Origin: Thermomicrobium roseum DSM 5159
GTDB taxonomy: Bacteria; Chloroflexota; Chloroflexia; Thermomicrobiales; Thermomicrobiaceae
Length of the DNA: 64,000 nucleotides
Direction of reading: 5' to 3'
Assembly (NCBI RefSeq): GCF_000021685.1
Contig: NC_011959.1
Coordinates: 1,611,705 to 1,675,704, forward strand
Positions 1-8,866 of the stretch are shown piece by piece. Positions within the stretch are counted from its first letter, which is position 1, and each line of letters begins with the position of its first letter. The notes beneath the pieces are model-generated. The model saw nothing but the letters and a program-made list of their open reading frames with translations, had not been told where the DNA came from and did not search any database. A program made the position numbers and the translations under genes.

Positions 1-744
1 GAGCAGGAGCGAGCGCGGGCCGCGGAGGCGGAGCGCTGGAGGAGAATGGGAGAAGCGATCCTGGCCGCACTCGGCGAGCTCGTGCCAGGACAGCGCGAAC
101 TCGTCGTCGATGACCTTCGGATCCCGCTCGATCCGGACCGCACGCCAGTGGAGAACGCGCAAGCCTATTTCGAGCGCTATCGGAAGGCAAAAGCTGCTGC
201 CGAGCAAGTCCCTTTGCGGATCGAGGAGACGCGCTTGGAACTCGAATACTTGCGGCAGCTCGAGGCGCTCGCGCAGGTCGCCGATACGACGGAAACGCTG
301 GAGACGCTGCGCCAGGAGATCGGGCTCACCGAAGGGAACACTGGCGAGCGGACGAAGCGCGGCAGCCAGCGCAAGCTGCGCGTCTGGCGGACGCTCCGCG
401 GGGACCGGATCGTCGTCGGACGCAATGCACGCGAGAACGACTGGATCACCTTCTCGCTCGCGCGCCCGGAGGACGCGTGGCTGCATGCCCGTGGTCTGGC
501 TGGTGCGCACGTGATCGTCCAGTGGGCTGGAGCAGAGGACCCCGATGTCCTCGAACGCGCCGCAGCGCTCGCAGCCTGGTACAGCGAGGGACGCACGGGC
601 ACGCGAGTGAGTGTCGATGTCACCCAGCGACGCCACGTGCGCCGCATTCCAGGAGCAGCGCCCGGTTTGGTCCGCTACCGCAACGAGCGGACGCTGGCCG
701 TTCGACCGCGTCCTCCCGAAGATCTCGGACTCCTGGAGGGGTGA
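1..744 (+). CDS. rqcH: RqcH/NFACT-family protein, C-terminal part (5' end outside window)
   Basis: The reading frame is open from base 1, so the gene starts upstream of the window; the ATG at 46 is internal. What remains has the middle coiled-coil region (YFERYRKAKAA, then ELEYLRQLEAL) and the C-terminal NFACT-R/DUF814 domain, seen in GRDRIVVGRNARENDWITF-like and DAWLHARGLAGAHV motifs. This family (bacterial Rqc2 homologues, also annotated as fibronectin-binding proteins) binds obstructed 50S subunits and recruits tRNA-Ala for C-terminal alanine tailing in ribosome quality control. The role is known from the family; the N-terminal NFACT-N domain cannot be seen here. It ends head-on against tatC with a gap of only 6 bases. 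Confidence 0.85.
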   Translation, partial: EQERARAAEAERWRRMGEAILAALGELVPGQRELVVDDLRIPLDPDRTPVENAQAYFERYRKAKAAAEQVPLRIEETRLELEYLRQLEALAQVADTTETLETLRQEIGLTEGNTGERTKRGSQRKLRVWRTLRGDRIVVGRNARENDWITFSLARPEDAWLHARGLAGAHVIVQWAGAEDPDVLERAAALAAWYSEGRTGTRVSVDVTQRRHVRRIPGAAPGLVRYRNERTLAVRPRPPEDLGLLEG

Positions 745-750
745 GACGCC

Positions 751-1527
751 TCACACCGGCTTGGCGAAGCGAGCCAAGAGCACACCGAGCTCGTAGAGCA
801 GGTACATCGGCGCTGCGACGAGGAACATGTTGAAGGGATCCGGCGTCGGCGTGATCAGAGCCGCAGCCACCGCGATGATCAGGATGGCGAACTTGCGCAG
901 CGAGGCGAGTCGCTTGGCAGAGACGATACCGAGCTTGGCCAGGATAAAGATCACCACGGGGAGCTCGAAGACAACCCCGACCCACAGCAGGAGAGTCATG
1001 TAGAAGGAGACCACTTCTTCGGCCCGGAACTGGGCCTCGAAGACGCTCCCACCGAAATGCGACAGGAAGCTCAGGGCACGCGGCACGAGGACGAAGAAGG
1101 CGAAAGCGACACCAGCGACGAACATGATGGATACGAAGGGCAGAGCACGGTACAGGTACCGCTTTTCCTTCCGCGTCAAGCCGGGAGCGAGGAAGCGGAC
1201 GAGCTGATACACGATCATCGGCATGGCGAAGCCGATGCCGAGATAGAGCGCGACCTTGGTGTAGGTGATGAACGACTCGGTCGGGGTGATCGCGTAGAGG
1301 CGCTCGATCCCGGACATGCGGATGATGAGCCGCATCGTCGGAAAGGCGAGCGCCAAACCGATGACGAAGCCGACAGCGACGGCGAGCAAGGCATAGATGA
1401 GCCGCGTGCGGAGCTCTTCCAGGTGCTCCTGCAGCGTCATCTCCTTGTAGAACTCTTCCGGTTCGGGTTCGGGCTCGTTCGGCTGCGGGGCCGGCTGACC
1501 GCGGACACGATCGAGAAGGCTGACCAT
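751..1527 (-). CDS. tatC: Sec-independent protein translocase TatC
   Basis: The 258-residue product has the TatC hallmark near the N-terminus (LQEHLEELRTRLIYALLA), followed by about six hydrophobic segments, as in the family. It is preceded by an acidic Pro/Glu-rich cytoplasmic leader. TatC is the membrane receptor for twin-arginine signal peptides and exports folded proteins. The gene is last in the minus-strand fatty-acid/housekeeping block and is separated from acpP by a strong hairpin, so it may have its own promoter. No tatA/tatB is visible nearby. The substrate-binding protein at 58495 has a twin-arginine-like leader and could be a client (inference). Confidence 0.95.
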   Translation of the reverse strand: MVSLLDRVRGQPAPQPNEPEPEPEEFYKEMTLQEHLEELRTRLIYALLAVAVGFVIGLALAFPTMRLIIRMSGIERLYAITPTESFITYTKVALYLGIGFAMPMIVYQLVRFLAPGLTRKEKRYLYRALPFVSIMFVAGVAFAFFVLVPRALSFLSHFGGSVFEAQFRAEEVVSFYMTLLLWVGVVFELPVVIFILAKLGIVSAKRLASLRKFAILIIAVAAALITPTPDPFNMFLVAAPMYLLYELGVLLARFAKPV

Positions 1528-1577
1528 GGTTCCCTCGCTGCTCCGCTGCGCGCTCCGTTCGCACGCTAAGCGTAACA

Positions 1578-1611
1578 GACAGGCGCGGGCACGACGAGTC
1601 CCGCGCCTGTC
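1578..1611 (-). terminator. Hairpin between acpP and tatC
   Basis: A perfect 12-bp inverted repeat (1578-1589 with 1600-1611) with a 10-base loop lies directly downstream of acpP. The T-tract on the minus strand is poor, so it may act as a partial terminator or an mRNA-stabilising stem rather than a strong intrinsic terminator. Confidence 0.5.
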
Positions 1612-1631
1612 TCTGCCGCGTCAGCTCGCCG

Positions 1632-1886
1632 TCATTGCTTGCCGAGGTGCTCCTCGATGAAGTTGATCGCATCACGCACGGTGACGATGTTGGCTGCCTC
1701 TTCGTCCGAGATCTCGATGCCGAACTCTTCTTCGAGCTGCATGATCAGCTCGACGAGGTCCAGCGAATCAGCATTGAGATCCTTGACGAACTCGGCATCC
1801 GGAGTCACCTCGCTCGGATCGACACCGAGCTGCTCGGCCACGACGGCCTGCACCCGCTCCAAAATCGACGACGACACGCCAACCAC
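1632..1886 (-). CDS. acpP: Acyl carrier protein
   Basis: The 84-residue acidic protein has the phosphopantetheine attachment motif [14 protein letters not shown], with Ser41 as the modified residue. Length and the helix pattern ([14 protein letters not shown], then [15 protein letters not shown]) are typical of type II fatty-acid-synthase ACP. It carries growing acyl chains for FabD/FabH/FabG, which are encoded just upstream on the same strand. A few extra residues (MVGVSS) precede the conserved start. A promoter-like sequence lies 50-75 bases upstream, so it probably has its own transcript, as expected for a highly expressed protein. Confidence 0.97.
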   Translation of the reverse strand: MVGVSSSILERVQAVVAEQLGVDPSEVTPDAEFVKDLNADSLDLVELIMQLEEEFGIEISDEEAANIVTVRDAINFIEEHLGKQ

Positions 1887-1934
1887 CTCCCCAGCGACCG
1901 AATCCTGACCCGCGGGTATCCAGCTTTCCCCGGT

Positions 1935-1963
1935 AGTATGACTGAGCGTGCCTTCCTATGCAA
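1935..1963 (-). promoter_or_regulatory. Putative sigma-A promoter of acpP
   Basis: Read on the minus strand, TTGCAT is followed after 17 bases by CATACT. The predicted transcription start is about 40 bases before the acpP ATG. Identified by inspection only. Confidence 0.5.
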
Positions 1964-2416
1964 GTGATCGGCACCTACACGCGCCGATCATCGCCGCTCC
2001 TCGATCGCCATCCGCGCCGGTGGCGACCTCCCGAAAACGCAGGCACGCGCACCGGCACTGCGGACCCCAACCGATCGCACAATGGCCGGTGCCCGACTCG
2101 ATCCCTCAGGTTGGCCATTTGCCCGGTGCCCGCCCGGGAGTCCTCGATGACCGCTCGCCCGGCTCTCCGGTTCTGCTGATCACACCGCCCGTCCGGCACG
2201 CCCTCGTGGCCAGGCACGCGACCGATCGGTCCGGTCTGGCGCGGCCACGGAAAATCTATGCTGTAGCCGGTGCCTTCCCGGTCACGAGGGCCGAGCGCGG
2301 GCAGCGACGTGCAGCACCACCGGAGATCGCGCACAACGTGCTGCCGAGGATCGTCCCGCGAGTCGGCCAATCCGCCAGGTCGAGACTCGGAACCCACGGC
2401 GGTTAACGGCAGCGCG
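1964..2416. other. Intergenic stretch between acpP promoter and nusB, no gene seen
   Basis: About 450 bases. Open frames exist on both strands but lack recognisable protein motifs and good ribosome-binding sites. I see no tRNA-like or repeat structure. Confidence 0.5.
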
Positions 2417-2842
2417 TCAGCTTCCCGAGGATGCCAGGTTAGCAGCGATCGTCCCGAGCACCCCGTTGACGAAGCGGCTGGAACTCTCGCCGCCATACTG
2501 TTTCGCGATTTCAACGGCTTCGTTGATGGCAGCCTTCAAAGGGACATCCGGCTCGTGCAACAGCTCGTAGATCGCGATGCGGAGGATGTTGCGATCGACC
2601 GGCGGAAGCTGGTCGACCGGGAAAGCCGGTGCTGCTTCAGCGATCATCCGGTCGATCCGCTCGCGATCGGCCCACACACCGGTCACGAGCCGCTCCGCAT
2701 AGCGGCGCACCGGCTGGGCAATGCTCGCCTGGCTGCGATGCCGCTCGAGCACCTCTTCCAGCGAGTGGTTGGCGACATCGACCTCGTACAGGATCTGTAG
2801 AGCCAGGATACGTGCTTGGCGTCGGATTCGCGCGAGTGACAT
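2417..2842 (-). CDS. nusB: Transcription antitermination factor NusB
   Basis: The 141-residue product starts MSLARIRRQARILALQILYE, with the all-helical NusB fold and the conserved C-terminal stretch NEAVEIAKQYGGESSSRFVNGVLG. The ATG at 2842 was chosen because it is preceded by AAAAGGAACTGGAC; the frame stays open upstream but that extension looks non-conserved. NusB with NusE (S10) binds boxA RNA and promotes rRNA antitermination. It lies downstream of accC on the same strand with about 160 bases between them. Confidence 0.93.
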   Translation of the reverse strand: MSLARIRRQARILALQILYEVDVANHSLEEVLERHRSQASIAQPVRRYAERLVTGVWADRERIDRMIAEAAPAFPVDQLPPVDRNILRIAIYELLHEPDVPLKAAINEAVEIAKQYGGESSSRFVNGVLGTIAANLASSGS

Positions 2843-3001
2843 GTCCAGTTCCTTTTGGTTCCCTCGTCGCTCCGGCGCAATGACGGCATGTTCGATCGTG
2901 ATCGCGATCGGAACCGAATCCATGGAATCCTCGCGGCGAGCGGAACCGTAGCGCCATCGAGAGGACTGCCGAGCAGCCCCCACGGATCGATTGTACCCTG
3001 C

Positions 3002-4363
3002 TCAGCTCTGCTGGCTGGCGAGGTACTCGGCCAGGAAGGTCGTCGTGTGCCGGCTAGCCCGAAAATCCGGGTGCTGCAGGATGCGACGGAGAAGCGGGAT
3101 CGGGGTGGGCACACCGTCGATGATCGTTTCGCGGAGAGCGCGGTCGAGTCGCTCGATCGCTTGTGCCCGATCGAGCCCCCAGGCGATCACCTTACCCAAA
3201 AGCGAGTCGTAGTGCGGCGGGACGACGTAGCCAGCATAGGCATGCGAGTCGACGCGGATTCCGGGTCCACCTGGCCAGACCAATTGCTCGATGCGGCCAG
3301 GACGCGGCGCGAAGTCACGGTCGGGATCCTCGGCCGTGACGCGCACCTCGATGGCGTGCCCGCGGGGCGCAAGATCGCGCTCGCGCAGCGCGAGGCGCTC
3401 GCCGGCCGCGATAGCCAACTGCCACTGGACGAGATCGAGGCCGGTCACGGCTTCGGTGACCGGATGCTCGACCTGGAGACGCGCATTGGCTTCGGTGAAG
3501 TAGAAATGGCCTTCCCGATCGACCAGGAACTCGAAGGTGCCAGCACCGACGTAACCGACCGCCCGTGCACCACGAACAGCGGCCTCATGGAGCGCGTCGC
3601 GCACCCTCGCTGACAAATCGGGTGCGGGGGCCTCTTCGATCAGTTTCTGGTAGCGGCGCTGGATGGAGCAGTCGCGCTCACCGACGGCGACGATGTTCCC
3701 GTGCTGATCAGCCAAGATCTGCACCTCGACGTGCCGTGGCCGCTCCAGGTAGCGTTCCAGATAGACGGAGGGATCGCCGAAGGCTGCCTGCGCTTCCTGC
3801 TGAGCGACTTGCAGAGCCGTGGCGAGTTCGCGTTCCTCCCGCACGATCCGCATGCCGCGTCCACCGCCACCGGCTGCGGCCTTGACGAGAACGGGATAGC
3901 CCAGCTTGCGCGCGATGCGCCGGGCCTCGCTCGCATCGCGAACGGGCGTCTCACTCCCTGGGACGATCGGGAGCCCGGCGCGCTGCATGAGCCGACGCGC
4001 TTCTGCCTTGTCGCCGAGCGCACGGAGCGTCTGCGGTCGGGGTCCGATGAAAGTGATCCCGCATTCTTCGCAGATCTCGGCCAGGAGTGCGTTCTCGGCC
4101 AAAAACCCGTAACCGGGGTGGAGGGCATCGCAGCCGGTGACGACCGCCGCACTGATGATGGCAGGAATATGGTTGTAGCTCCGCTCAGCTGGTGCCGGCC
4201 CGATACAAATCGCCTCGTCAGCCAAACGCACCGGCAACGATTCTCGGTCGGCCTCCGAGTAGGCGACGACGGCCGGGACACCCAGTTCCCGGCACGCGCG
4301 GAGGACGCGCAGCGCGATCTCGCCTCGGTTGGCGATGAGGACCTTGCGGATCATGCCGCTCAC
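3002..4363 (-). CDS. accC: Biotin carboxylase subunit of acetyl-CoA carboxylase
   Basis: The 453-residue protein has the full biotin carboxylase architecture. These are the N-terminal domain (KVLIANRGEIALRVLRA), the ATP-grasp domain with glycine-rich loop (VKAAAGGGGRGMRIV), the biotin/bicarbonate-site motif (RDCSIQRRYQKLIEEAP) and the TEANARLQVEHPVTE segment. It catalyses ATP-dependent carboxylation of biotin on the carrier protein, the first step of malonyl-CoA synthesis. Its start overlaps the fabG stop by 4 bases (ATGA), so the two are translationally coupled. accB, usually adjacent, is not in the window. Propionyl-CoA or other acyl-CoA carboxylase subunits look similar, but the fab context favours AccC. 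Confidence 0.93.
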   Translation of the reverse strand: MSGMIRKVLIANRGEIALRVLRACRELGVPAVVAYSEADRESLPVRLADEAICIGPAPAERSYNHIPAIISAAVVTGCDALHPGYGFLAENALLAEICEECGITFIGPRPQTLRALGDKAEARRLMQRAGLPIVPGSETPVRDASEARRIARKLGYPVLVKAAAGGGGRGMRIVREERELATALQVAQQEAQAAFGDPSVYLERYLERPRHVEVQILADQHGNIVAVGERDCSIQRRYQKLIEEAPAPDLSARVRDALHEAAVRGARAVGYVGAGTFEFLVDREGHFYFTEANARLQVEHPVTEAVTGLDLVQWQLAIAAGERLALRERDLAPRGHAIEVRVTAEDPDRDFAPRPGRIEQLVWPGGPGIRVDSHAYAGYVVPPHYDSLLGKVIAWGLDRAQAIERLDRALRETIIDGVPTPIPLLRRILQHPDFRASRHTTTFLAEYLASQQS

Positions 4364-5109
4364 GATGCCATGGTGAGCCCGCCATCGACAGCCAGGACAG
4401 CTCCCGTGATGTACCGTGCCCCCGGCGAGACGAGGAAGGCGATCGCCTCGGCGACGTCCTCGGGTGTGCCGTAAAAGCCTATCGGGATCTGCTCGAGGAG
4501 TTTTTGCTGGAGTTCGGCCGGTAAGGCTTCGGTGAGGCGCGTCTGAATGAATCCGGGAGCGACGACGTTAACGGTGATGCCGCGGCTCGCCACTTCGCGG
4601 GCGAGCGCCTTGCTGAAGCCGATGATGCCGGCCTTGGCCGCCGCGTAGTTGGTCTGCCCGATGTTCCCGATGAGCCCGGATACGGAGGAGAGATTGACGA
4701 TGCGTCCATAGCGCTGGCGCAGCATCGGCCGCAGAGCCGCGCGGCAGCAATAGAAGACGCTCGTCAAGTTCGTCTCGAGGACGGCGTGCCAGTCCTCGTC
4801 CCGCATACGCAAGAGGAGCGTATCGCGCGTGATCCCGGCATTGTTGACGAGCGCATCCAGACGGCCGAACTGGTCGATAGCCGCCTGCACCATGGCGCCC
4901 ACTTGCTCTGGATCCGTCACGTCGGCTCGGAAAGCGATGGCGGTTCCGCCAGCCGCCTGAATTTCCTCGACGAGCGCCTGTGCCAGCGCCTCGTCGCCGC
5001 GGTAATTGACGACGACCTTGAAGCCGTCTCGGGCCAACCGCAGCGCGGTCGCACGACCGATCCCACGAACGGCACCGGTCACGATCGCTGCTCCGCGTTC
5101 TCCGCTCAT
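4360..5109 (-). CDS. fabG: 3-oxoacyl-[acyl-carrier-protein] reductase
   Basis: The 249-residue short-chain dehydrogenase has the TGAVRGIGRA cofactor loop (residues 11-20), the NNAG motif (89-92) and the catalytic triad Ser142, Tyr155 and Lys159 (YAAAK). It reduces 3-oxoacyl-ACP with NADPH in the elongation cycle. It overlaps fabD upstream and accC downstream by 4 bases each, a tightly coupled operon. SDR paralogues are hard to tell apart by sequence alone; here context settles the call. Confidence 0.94.
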   Translation of the reverse strand: MSGERGAAIVTGAVRGIGRATALRLARDGFKVVVNYRGDEALAQALVEEIQAAGGTAIAFRADVTDPEQVGAMVQAAIDQFGRLDALVNNAGITRDTLLLRMRDEDWHAVLETNLTSVFYCCRAALRPMLRQRYGRIVNLSSVSGLIGNIGQTNYAAAKAGIIGFSKALAREVASRGITVNVVAPGFIQTRLTEALPAELQQKLLEQIPIGFYGTPEDVAEAIAFLVSPGARYITGAVLAVDGGLTMAS

Positions 5110-6044
5110 CGCTCCTCCTTCGCCACCCGCTCCTGTCGGACGAGCGAGACATCCTCCGCTCGCAGGAGCTGTTCAGCTGTGGTGATCTCGGCAGTGGGTG
5201 CAATACGCCGGATCAAGCCGCTCAGCACCTGGCCAGGGCCGATCTCCCAGAAATGCGCAACGCCGAGGTCGAGCGCGCGCTGCACGACCGCGACCCAACG
5301 AACCGGTGACGCGATCTGCTCGACAAGCTCTCGGCGGAGATCCTCCGGATCAGTGAGCACGCGCGCGTCCGAGCAGGCGATCAGCGGCACACTGGGCGTT
5401 CGAATCGGTATATTCGCCAATTCGAGGGCGAGCGCATCGGCGACCGGCCGCATCCAGCGAGAATGGAAAGCAGCGTTGACCGGCAAACGGACGACTCGCC
5501 GCGCACCCGCACCGCGGGCGAGTTCGGCTGCGCGCTCGAGGGCCTCGTCCGGCCCACTCAGCGTTAGTTGGTTCGGTGCGTTCTCGTTGGCGAGCTCGAC
5601 GCCGGCCTCGCTAGCGATGGCGGCCAGTCGCTCGCGGTCGAGGCCGATGACCGCGAGCATGCCACCGCGCCCATAGGTCTCCATGAGTTCACCGCGGCGG
5701 CGGACGAGCCGCAGGGCATCGGCCAACGTCAGGCTGCCCACAGCCACCAGGGCCGTGTATTCACCGAGCGAGTGACCAGCGACGACACGCGGTACCGGGA
5801 GCAACCCGCGAGCCTCGAGTACACGCAGGTACGCGATGCTGGTAGCGAGGAGCGCTGGCTGTTGATGACGCGTCGCAGCGAGCTCCTCTTCCGGTCCCTC
5901 GAAGACGATCCGGGAGAGCGGGAAGCCGAGCACCGCATCCGCTTCCTCGAAGACTGCGCGAGCGAGCGCGTCCTCGCTGGCCAGGTCACGACCCATGCCC
6001 ACCCATTGGGATCCCTGTCCGGGGAAAACCCAGGCGTCCTGCAT
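5106..6044 (-). CDS. fabD: Malonyl-CoA:ACP transacylase
   Basis: The 312-residue product starts MQDAWVFPGQGSQWVGMG. It has the nucleophile elbow GHSLGEY (Ser92) and the catalytic histidine in AAFHSRW (His194). It transfers malonyl groups from CoA to ACP. I placed the start at 6044: it follows the fabH stop by 4 bases, has GGATGAGCGC as binding site, and begins exactly at the conserved GQGSQ region; the open frame upstream is inside fabH. Confidence 0.95.
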   Translation of the reverse strand: MQDAWVFPGQGSQWVGMGRDLASEDALARAVFEEADAVLGFPLSRIVFEGPEEELAATRHQQPALLATSIAYLRVLEARGLLPVPRVVAGHSLGEYTALVAVGSLTLADALRLVRRRGELMETYGRGGMLAVIGLDRERLAAIASEAGVELANENAPNQLTLSGPDEALERAAELARGAGARRVVRLPVNAAFHSRWMRPVADALALELANIPIRTPSVPLIACSDARVLTDPEDLRRELVEQIASPVRWVAVVQRALDLGVAHFWEIGPGQVLSGLIRRIAPTAEITTAEQLLRAEDVSLVRQERVAKEER

Positions 6045-6048
6045 GCGC

Positions 6049-7056
6049 TCATCCTCCGCGTCGAACGCCACGCGCACCCCAGCGAACAACGCTGGCAGCC
6101 CAGGCGAGTCCAGCACCGAAGGCGACCAGGACGACGTTCATCCCAGGGTGCAGGACACCCTGGTCGGCGGCCTCAGCCAACCCGATCGGCACCGAAGCGG
6201 CCGACGTGTTCCCGTAACGGTCGAGGTTGACCCAAACCTTTTCCCAGGGCAGACCGAGGCGCTCGACCGCTGCCTCGATGATTCGCCGGTTCGCCTGGTG
6301 CGGGATCAAGAGATCTACGTCATCGAGCGAGAGGCCAGCTCGCGCCACTGCCTCCAGGGCAGCCTCACCGATGATCCGCACCGAAAAGCGGAACACCTCG
6401 CGGCCGGCCATGCGGATGACCGGTCGCTTGGGTGCGACCGAGCCGTTGGCGCGAAGAAGCTCGGGAAAGCCCTCGAGATAGAGATGGAGGGCACCGGTGC
6501 CGTCCGACCCGAGCACGGTCGACAACACGCCCTCGTCCGCTTCGCTCGCCTCCAGGACCACGGCTCCGGCACCGTCACCGAAGAGGACACAAGTCGTCCG
6601 GTCGGTGAAGTCGAGCCACCGGGTGAGCGCGTCGACGCCGACCACCAGCACCGCACGAGCGGTTCCCGCCATGATGAACTGCGCACCGACACCGAGCGCG
6701 TAGACGAAGCCCGAACAGGCGGCAACCAGGTCGAAGGCTCCGGCTCGGGTCGCTCCCAGCGCTGCCTGGACCAGCGACCCGGTGGCTGGCATCAAGTAAT
6801 CGGGGGTCGTGGTCGCGACGATGACCAGATCGAGTCGCTGCGGATCGAGCTGGGCCGTCTCCAGCGCACGTTGCGCTGCGGCCGTGGCCATCTGAACGGT
6901 CGTCTCGTCGGGGCCGGCGATACGGCGCTCGCGGATACCGGTCCGCGTGACGATCCATTCGTCGGAGGTCGCGACCATGCGCTCCAGGTCGGCGTTGGTC
7001 AGCACCTGGGCTGGGACGTAAGCACCCCACCCGGTGATCGCGGCACGGTACGCCAT
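6049..7056 (-). CDS. fabH: 3-oxoacyl-ACP synthase III (initiating condensing enzyme)
   Basis: The 335-residue thiolase-fold enzyme has the Cys-His-Asn triad of KAS III: Cys114 in VAACSGFVYA, His253 in IPHQANRR and Asn283 in YGNTSAASVP. It condenses an acyl-CoA primer with malonyl-ACP to start fatty acids. Branched-chain primers are likely if the organism makes iso/anteiso lipids, but this cannot be read from the sequence. It sits 27 bases after rpmF; the plsX gene that usually lies between them is absent. Confidence 0.95.
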   Translation of the reverse strand: MAYRAAITGWGAYVPAQVLTNADLERMVATSDEWIVTRTGIRERRIAGPDETTVQMATAAAQRALETAQLDPQRLDLVIVATTTPDYLMPATGSLVQAALGATRAGAFDLVAACSGFVYALGVGAQFIMAGTARAVLVVGVDALTRWLDFTDRTTCVLFGDGAGAVVLEASEADEGVLSTVLGSDGTGALHLYLEGFPELLRANGSVAPKRPVIRMAGREVFRFSVRIIGEAALEAVARAGLSLDDVDLLIPHQANRRIIEAAVERLGLPWEKVWVNLDRYGNTSAASVPIGLAEAADQGVLHPGMNVVLVAFGAGLAWAASVVRWGARGVRRGG

Positions 7057-7083
7057 CGCGCTGCCCCCTGCCCCGCAGCGCCG

Positions 7084-7293
7084 TCAGGCCTCGGGACGTC
7101 GCTGCCGCTTCTTCTTCTCCATATCCAGAACGAGTCGACCGCGGTAATGACCGCAGTGTGGGCAGACGTAATGGGTACGATGCTTCTGCCCACAGGTCCG
7201 GCAGGTGGTGAGCGGCGGCACGTCGATGTACTGGTGTGCGGCGCGGAATCCTTGTCGCCGCTTGCTGACTTTATGCTTCGGTACAGCGCCCAT
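7084..7293 (-). CDS. rpmF: 50S ribosomal protein L32
   Basis: The 69-residue basic protein begins MGAVPKHKVSKRRQGFR and has the zinc-ribbon pair CRTCG and CPHCG typical of the C+ form of L32. The ATG at 7293 marks the conserved start; upstream in-frame codons are not conserved. The order DUF177-rpmF-fabH is a classical linkage of ribosome and lipid synthesis genes. The lysine/arginine-rich tail (EKKKRQRR) is somewhat longer than usual. Confidence 0.95.
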   Translation of the reverse strand: MGAVPKHKVSKRRQGFRAAHQYIDVPPLTTCRTCGQKHRTHYVCPHCGHYRGRLVLDMEKKKRQRRPEA

Positions 7294-7389
7294 CAGGTCG
7301 ATCCTTCCATGTCTCGTTCGACGACTCGGTGCATGCCGAAACTCCTCCGCGAGGAGGTCACTGCATGCTGAGTGCAAGTTGTCGCACAA

Positions 7390-7914
7390 TCACGCTCGTT
7401 CGTCAAGGAGCGACTGCAGGACAGCCAGCCGTGCGTCGATCACCTCTTCCTCACGCTGCCAGAGCGACTCCGGCCCAGGGCACTGGGGACCACAGACCGG
7501 ATAGAGGGGAATAGCCAGGATCGCATACTGACGGAGCATTTCCTGCAAATCGAGGTGATGGTTCTTGTCGATAGTAAAGATATCCTCGTCCGGTGGAGGT
7601 GGGAGTGGGAGGCCGGTGAGGATATCGACGGTCGGCCAGAACTCGGCTTCGAAGGTCTCGCTGTAACGGCCGTCGAACTCGGTGAGGCAGCGGACACAGG
7701 TCTGGTGCGCCGTGACATGGAGCTGGCCGGTCGCCAGGATACCGTTGGAGGTCCGCAGCAATCGCACCGAGGCGGTGAGATCGCGAGCCTCGAGGTCACT
7801 GTCCAGCACGAGCCGATCGAGATGGACGGTAAAGTAGCGCTCGGTACCGACCGGTGCCTTGAGGAGCTGGGAAACGTTGATGATGGTGTCGTTCTCGAGG
7901 TGCCTGATGCGCAT
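7390..7914 (-). CDS. yceD: DUF177 (YceD family) protein
   Basis: The 174-residue product contains the DUF177 core, including the paired cysteines in TCVRCLTEFDGRY and a later CGPQC pair. Bacterial YceD/DUF177 proteins and the plant homologues are linked to 23S rRNA accumulation; the biochemical role is not settled. The start at 7914 has GGAGGG seven bases upstream. A TTG at 7980 could extend the protein by 22 residues but lacks a good binding site. It heads the minus-strand operon leading into rpmF. Confidence 0.85.
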   Translation of the reverse strand: MRIRHLENDTIINVSQLLKAPVGTERYFTVHLDRLVLDSDLEARDLTASVRLLRTSNGILATGQLHVTAHQTCVRCLTEFDGRYSETFEAEFWPTVDILTGLPLPPPPDEDIFTIDKNHHLDLQEMLRQYAILAIPLYPVCGPQCPGPESLWQREEEVIDARLAVLQSLLDERA

Positions 7915-8063
7915 GGGACAGCCCTCCGGTCGCGTCCCTCGGGGGGTGCGCAACTCTTCAAGTGTAACAAGCACGTCCAAGAATGCCCAAAAGGGCTTTC
8001 CCCGTCTGCGCTCCGCGGAGTAGAATGCCCCCGCGGGCTCGCTGAGTAACGGGGAGCGCGGCG

Positions 8064-8828
8064 ATGCGGGAGAATCGAGTGAAACGGCGACTCCAGGCGG
8101 GTGAGGCGGTCATCGGCTGTTTCCTTCCCTACCCCTCCCCGGAGTTGGCGGAGATCTGCGGCTACCTCGGCTTCGATTTCGTCTTGCTCGATGCCGAGCA
8201 TGGCCGCATTACCGAGGAGACAGCGTACCACATGGTCCTGGCTGCCGAGGTCGCCGGGACGGTCCCGATCGTCCGCGTCCCGCTCAATCACCGGCAAGTC
8301 ATCCTCCGCTATCTCGATCTCGGTGTCGCTGGCGTGATGGTTCCGCAGGTCAACACCCCGGAGGAAGCAGTCGCTGCAGCGGAGGCATGCCGCTACTACC
8401 CACAGGGTCGTCGGGGTGTCGCGGGGGTACGGGCCGCGAACTTCGGCCTGACGATGCCGCTGCACGAATACGTCCAGCAGGCCAACCAGGAAACGCTCGT
8501 CATCGTCCAGATCGAGCATATCGCGGTGGTCGAGCGGCTGGAGGAATACCTGGCTATCCCCGGTATCGATGTCCTCTTCGTCGGCCCGAATGACCTCGCG
8601 CAGTCGATGGGTTATCCGGGACAGCAATTCCATCCCGAGGTGCAAGCCGTGATCGACGACATCGTGCGGCGCGTCGACGGTCGTCTGCCGCTGGGGACGA
8701 CCGCGCCGACCGCTGAACTGGCGCAACGCCAGCTGGAGCGCGGCTTCCGCATGCTGGCGACCAACACGACCGCGCTGCTCGCAGCCGGAGCGCGGTCCAT
8801 GCTCGCCGCGGTCAGCGCGCGAGCCTGA
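8064..8828 (+). CDS. HpcH/HpaI-family aldolase
   Basis: The 254-residue TIM-barrel protein resembles class II pyruvate aldolases of the HpcH/HpaI family. Visible motifs are FDFVLLDAEHG (about 37-47), RVPLNHRQ, the loop GVMVPQVNTPEEA and the late VGPNDLAQSMGYPGQ. Members cleave 4-hydroxy-2-oxo acids to pyruvate (or oxaloacetate) and an aldehyde using a divalent metal. The exact substrate cannot be assigned; no aromatic-degradation genes are nearby. GGGGAGCGCGGCG precedes the ATG. It is the first plus-strand gene, divergent from the DUF177-rpmF-fab block, and ilvE follows. Confidence 0.85.
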   Translation: MRENRVKRRLQAGEAVIGCFLPYPSPELAEICGYLGFDFVLLDAEHGRITEETAYHMVLAAEVAGTVPIVRVPLNHRQVILRYLDLGVAGVMVPQVNTPEEAVAAAEACRYYPQGRRGVAGVRAANFGLTMPLHEYVQQANQETLVIVQIEHIAVVERLEEYLAIPGIDVLFVGPNDLAQSMGYPGQQFHPEVQAVIDDIVRRVDGRLPLGTTAPTAELAQRQLERGFRMLATNTTALLAAGARSMLAAVSARA

Positions 8829-8866
8829 GGAGGCGAGCGGAGGATCACGAACGGGAGGCTCGAGCG

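Noticed and set aside
2881..2983. N-terminal extension of nusB to 2983
   Set aside because: The extra 47 residues are not NusB-like, and a binding site supports the ATG at 2842.
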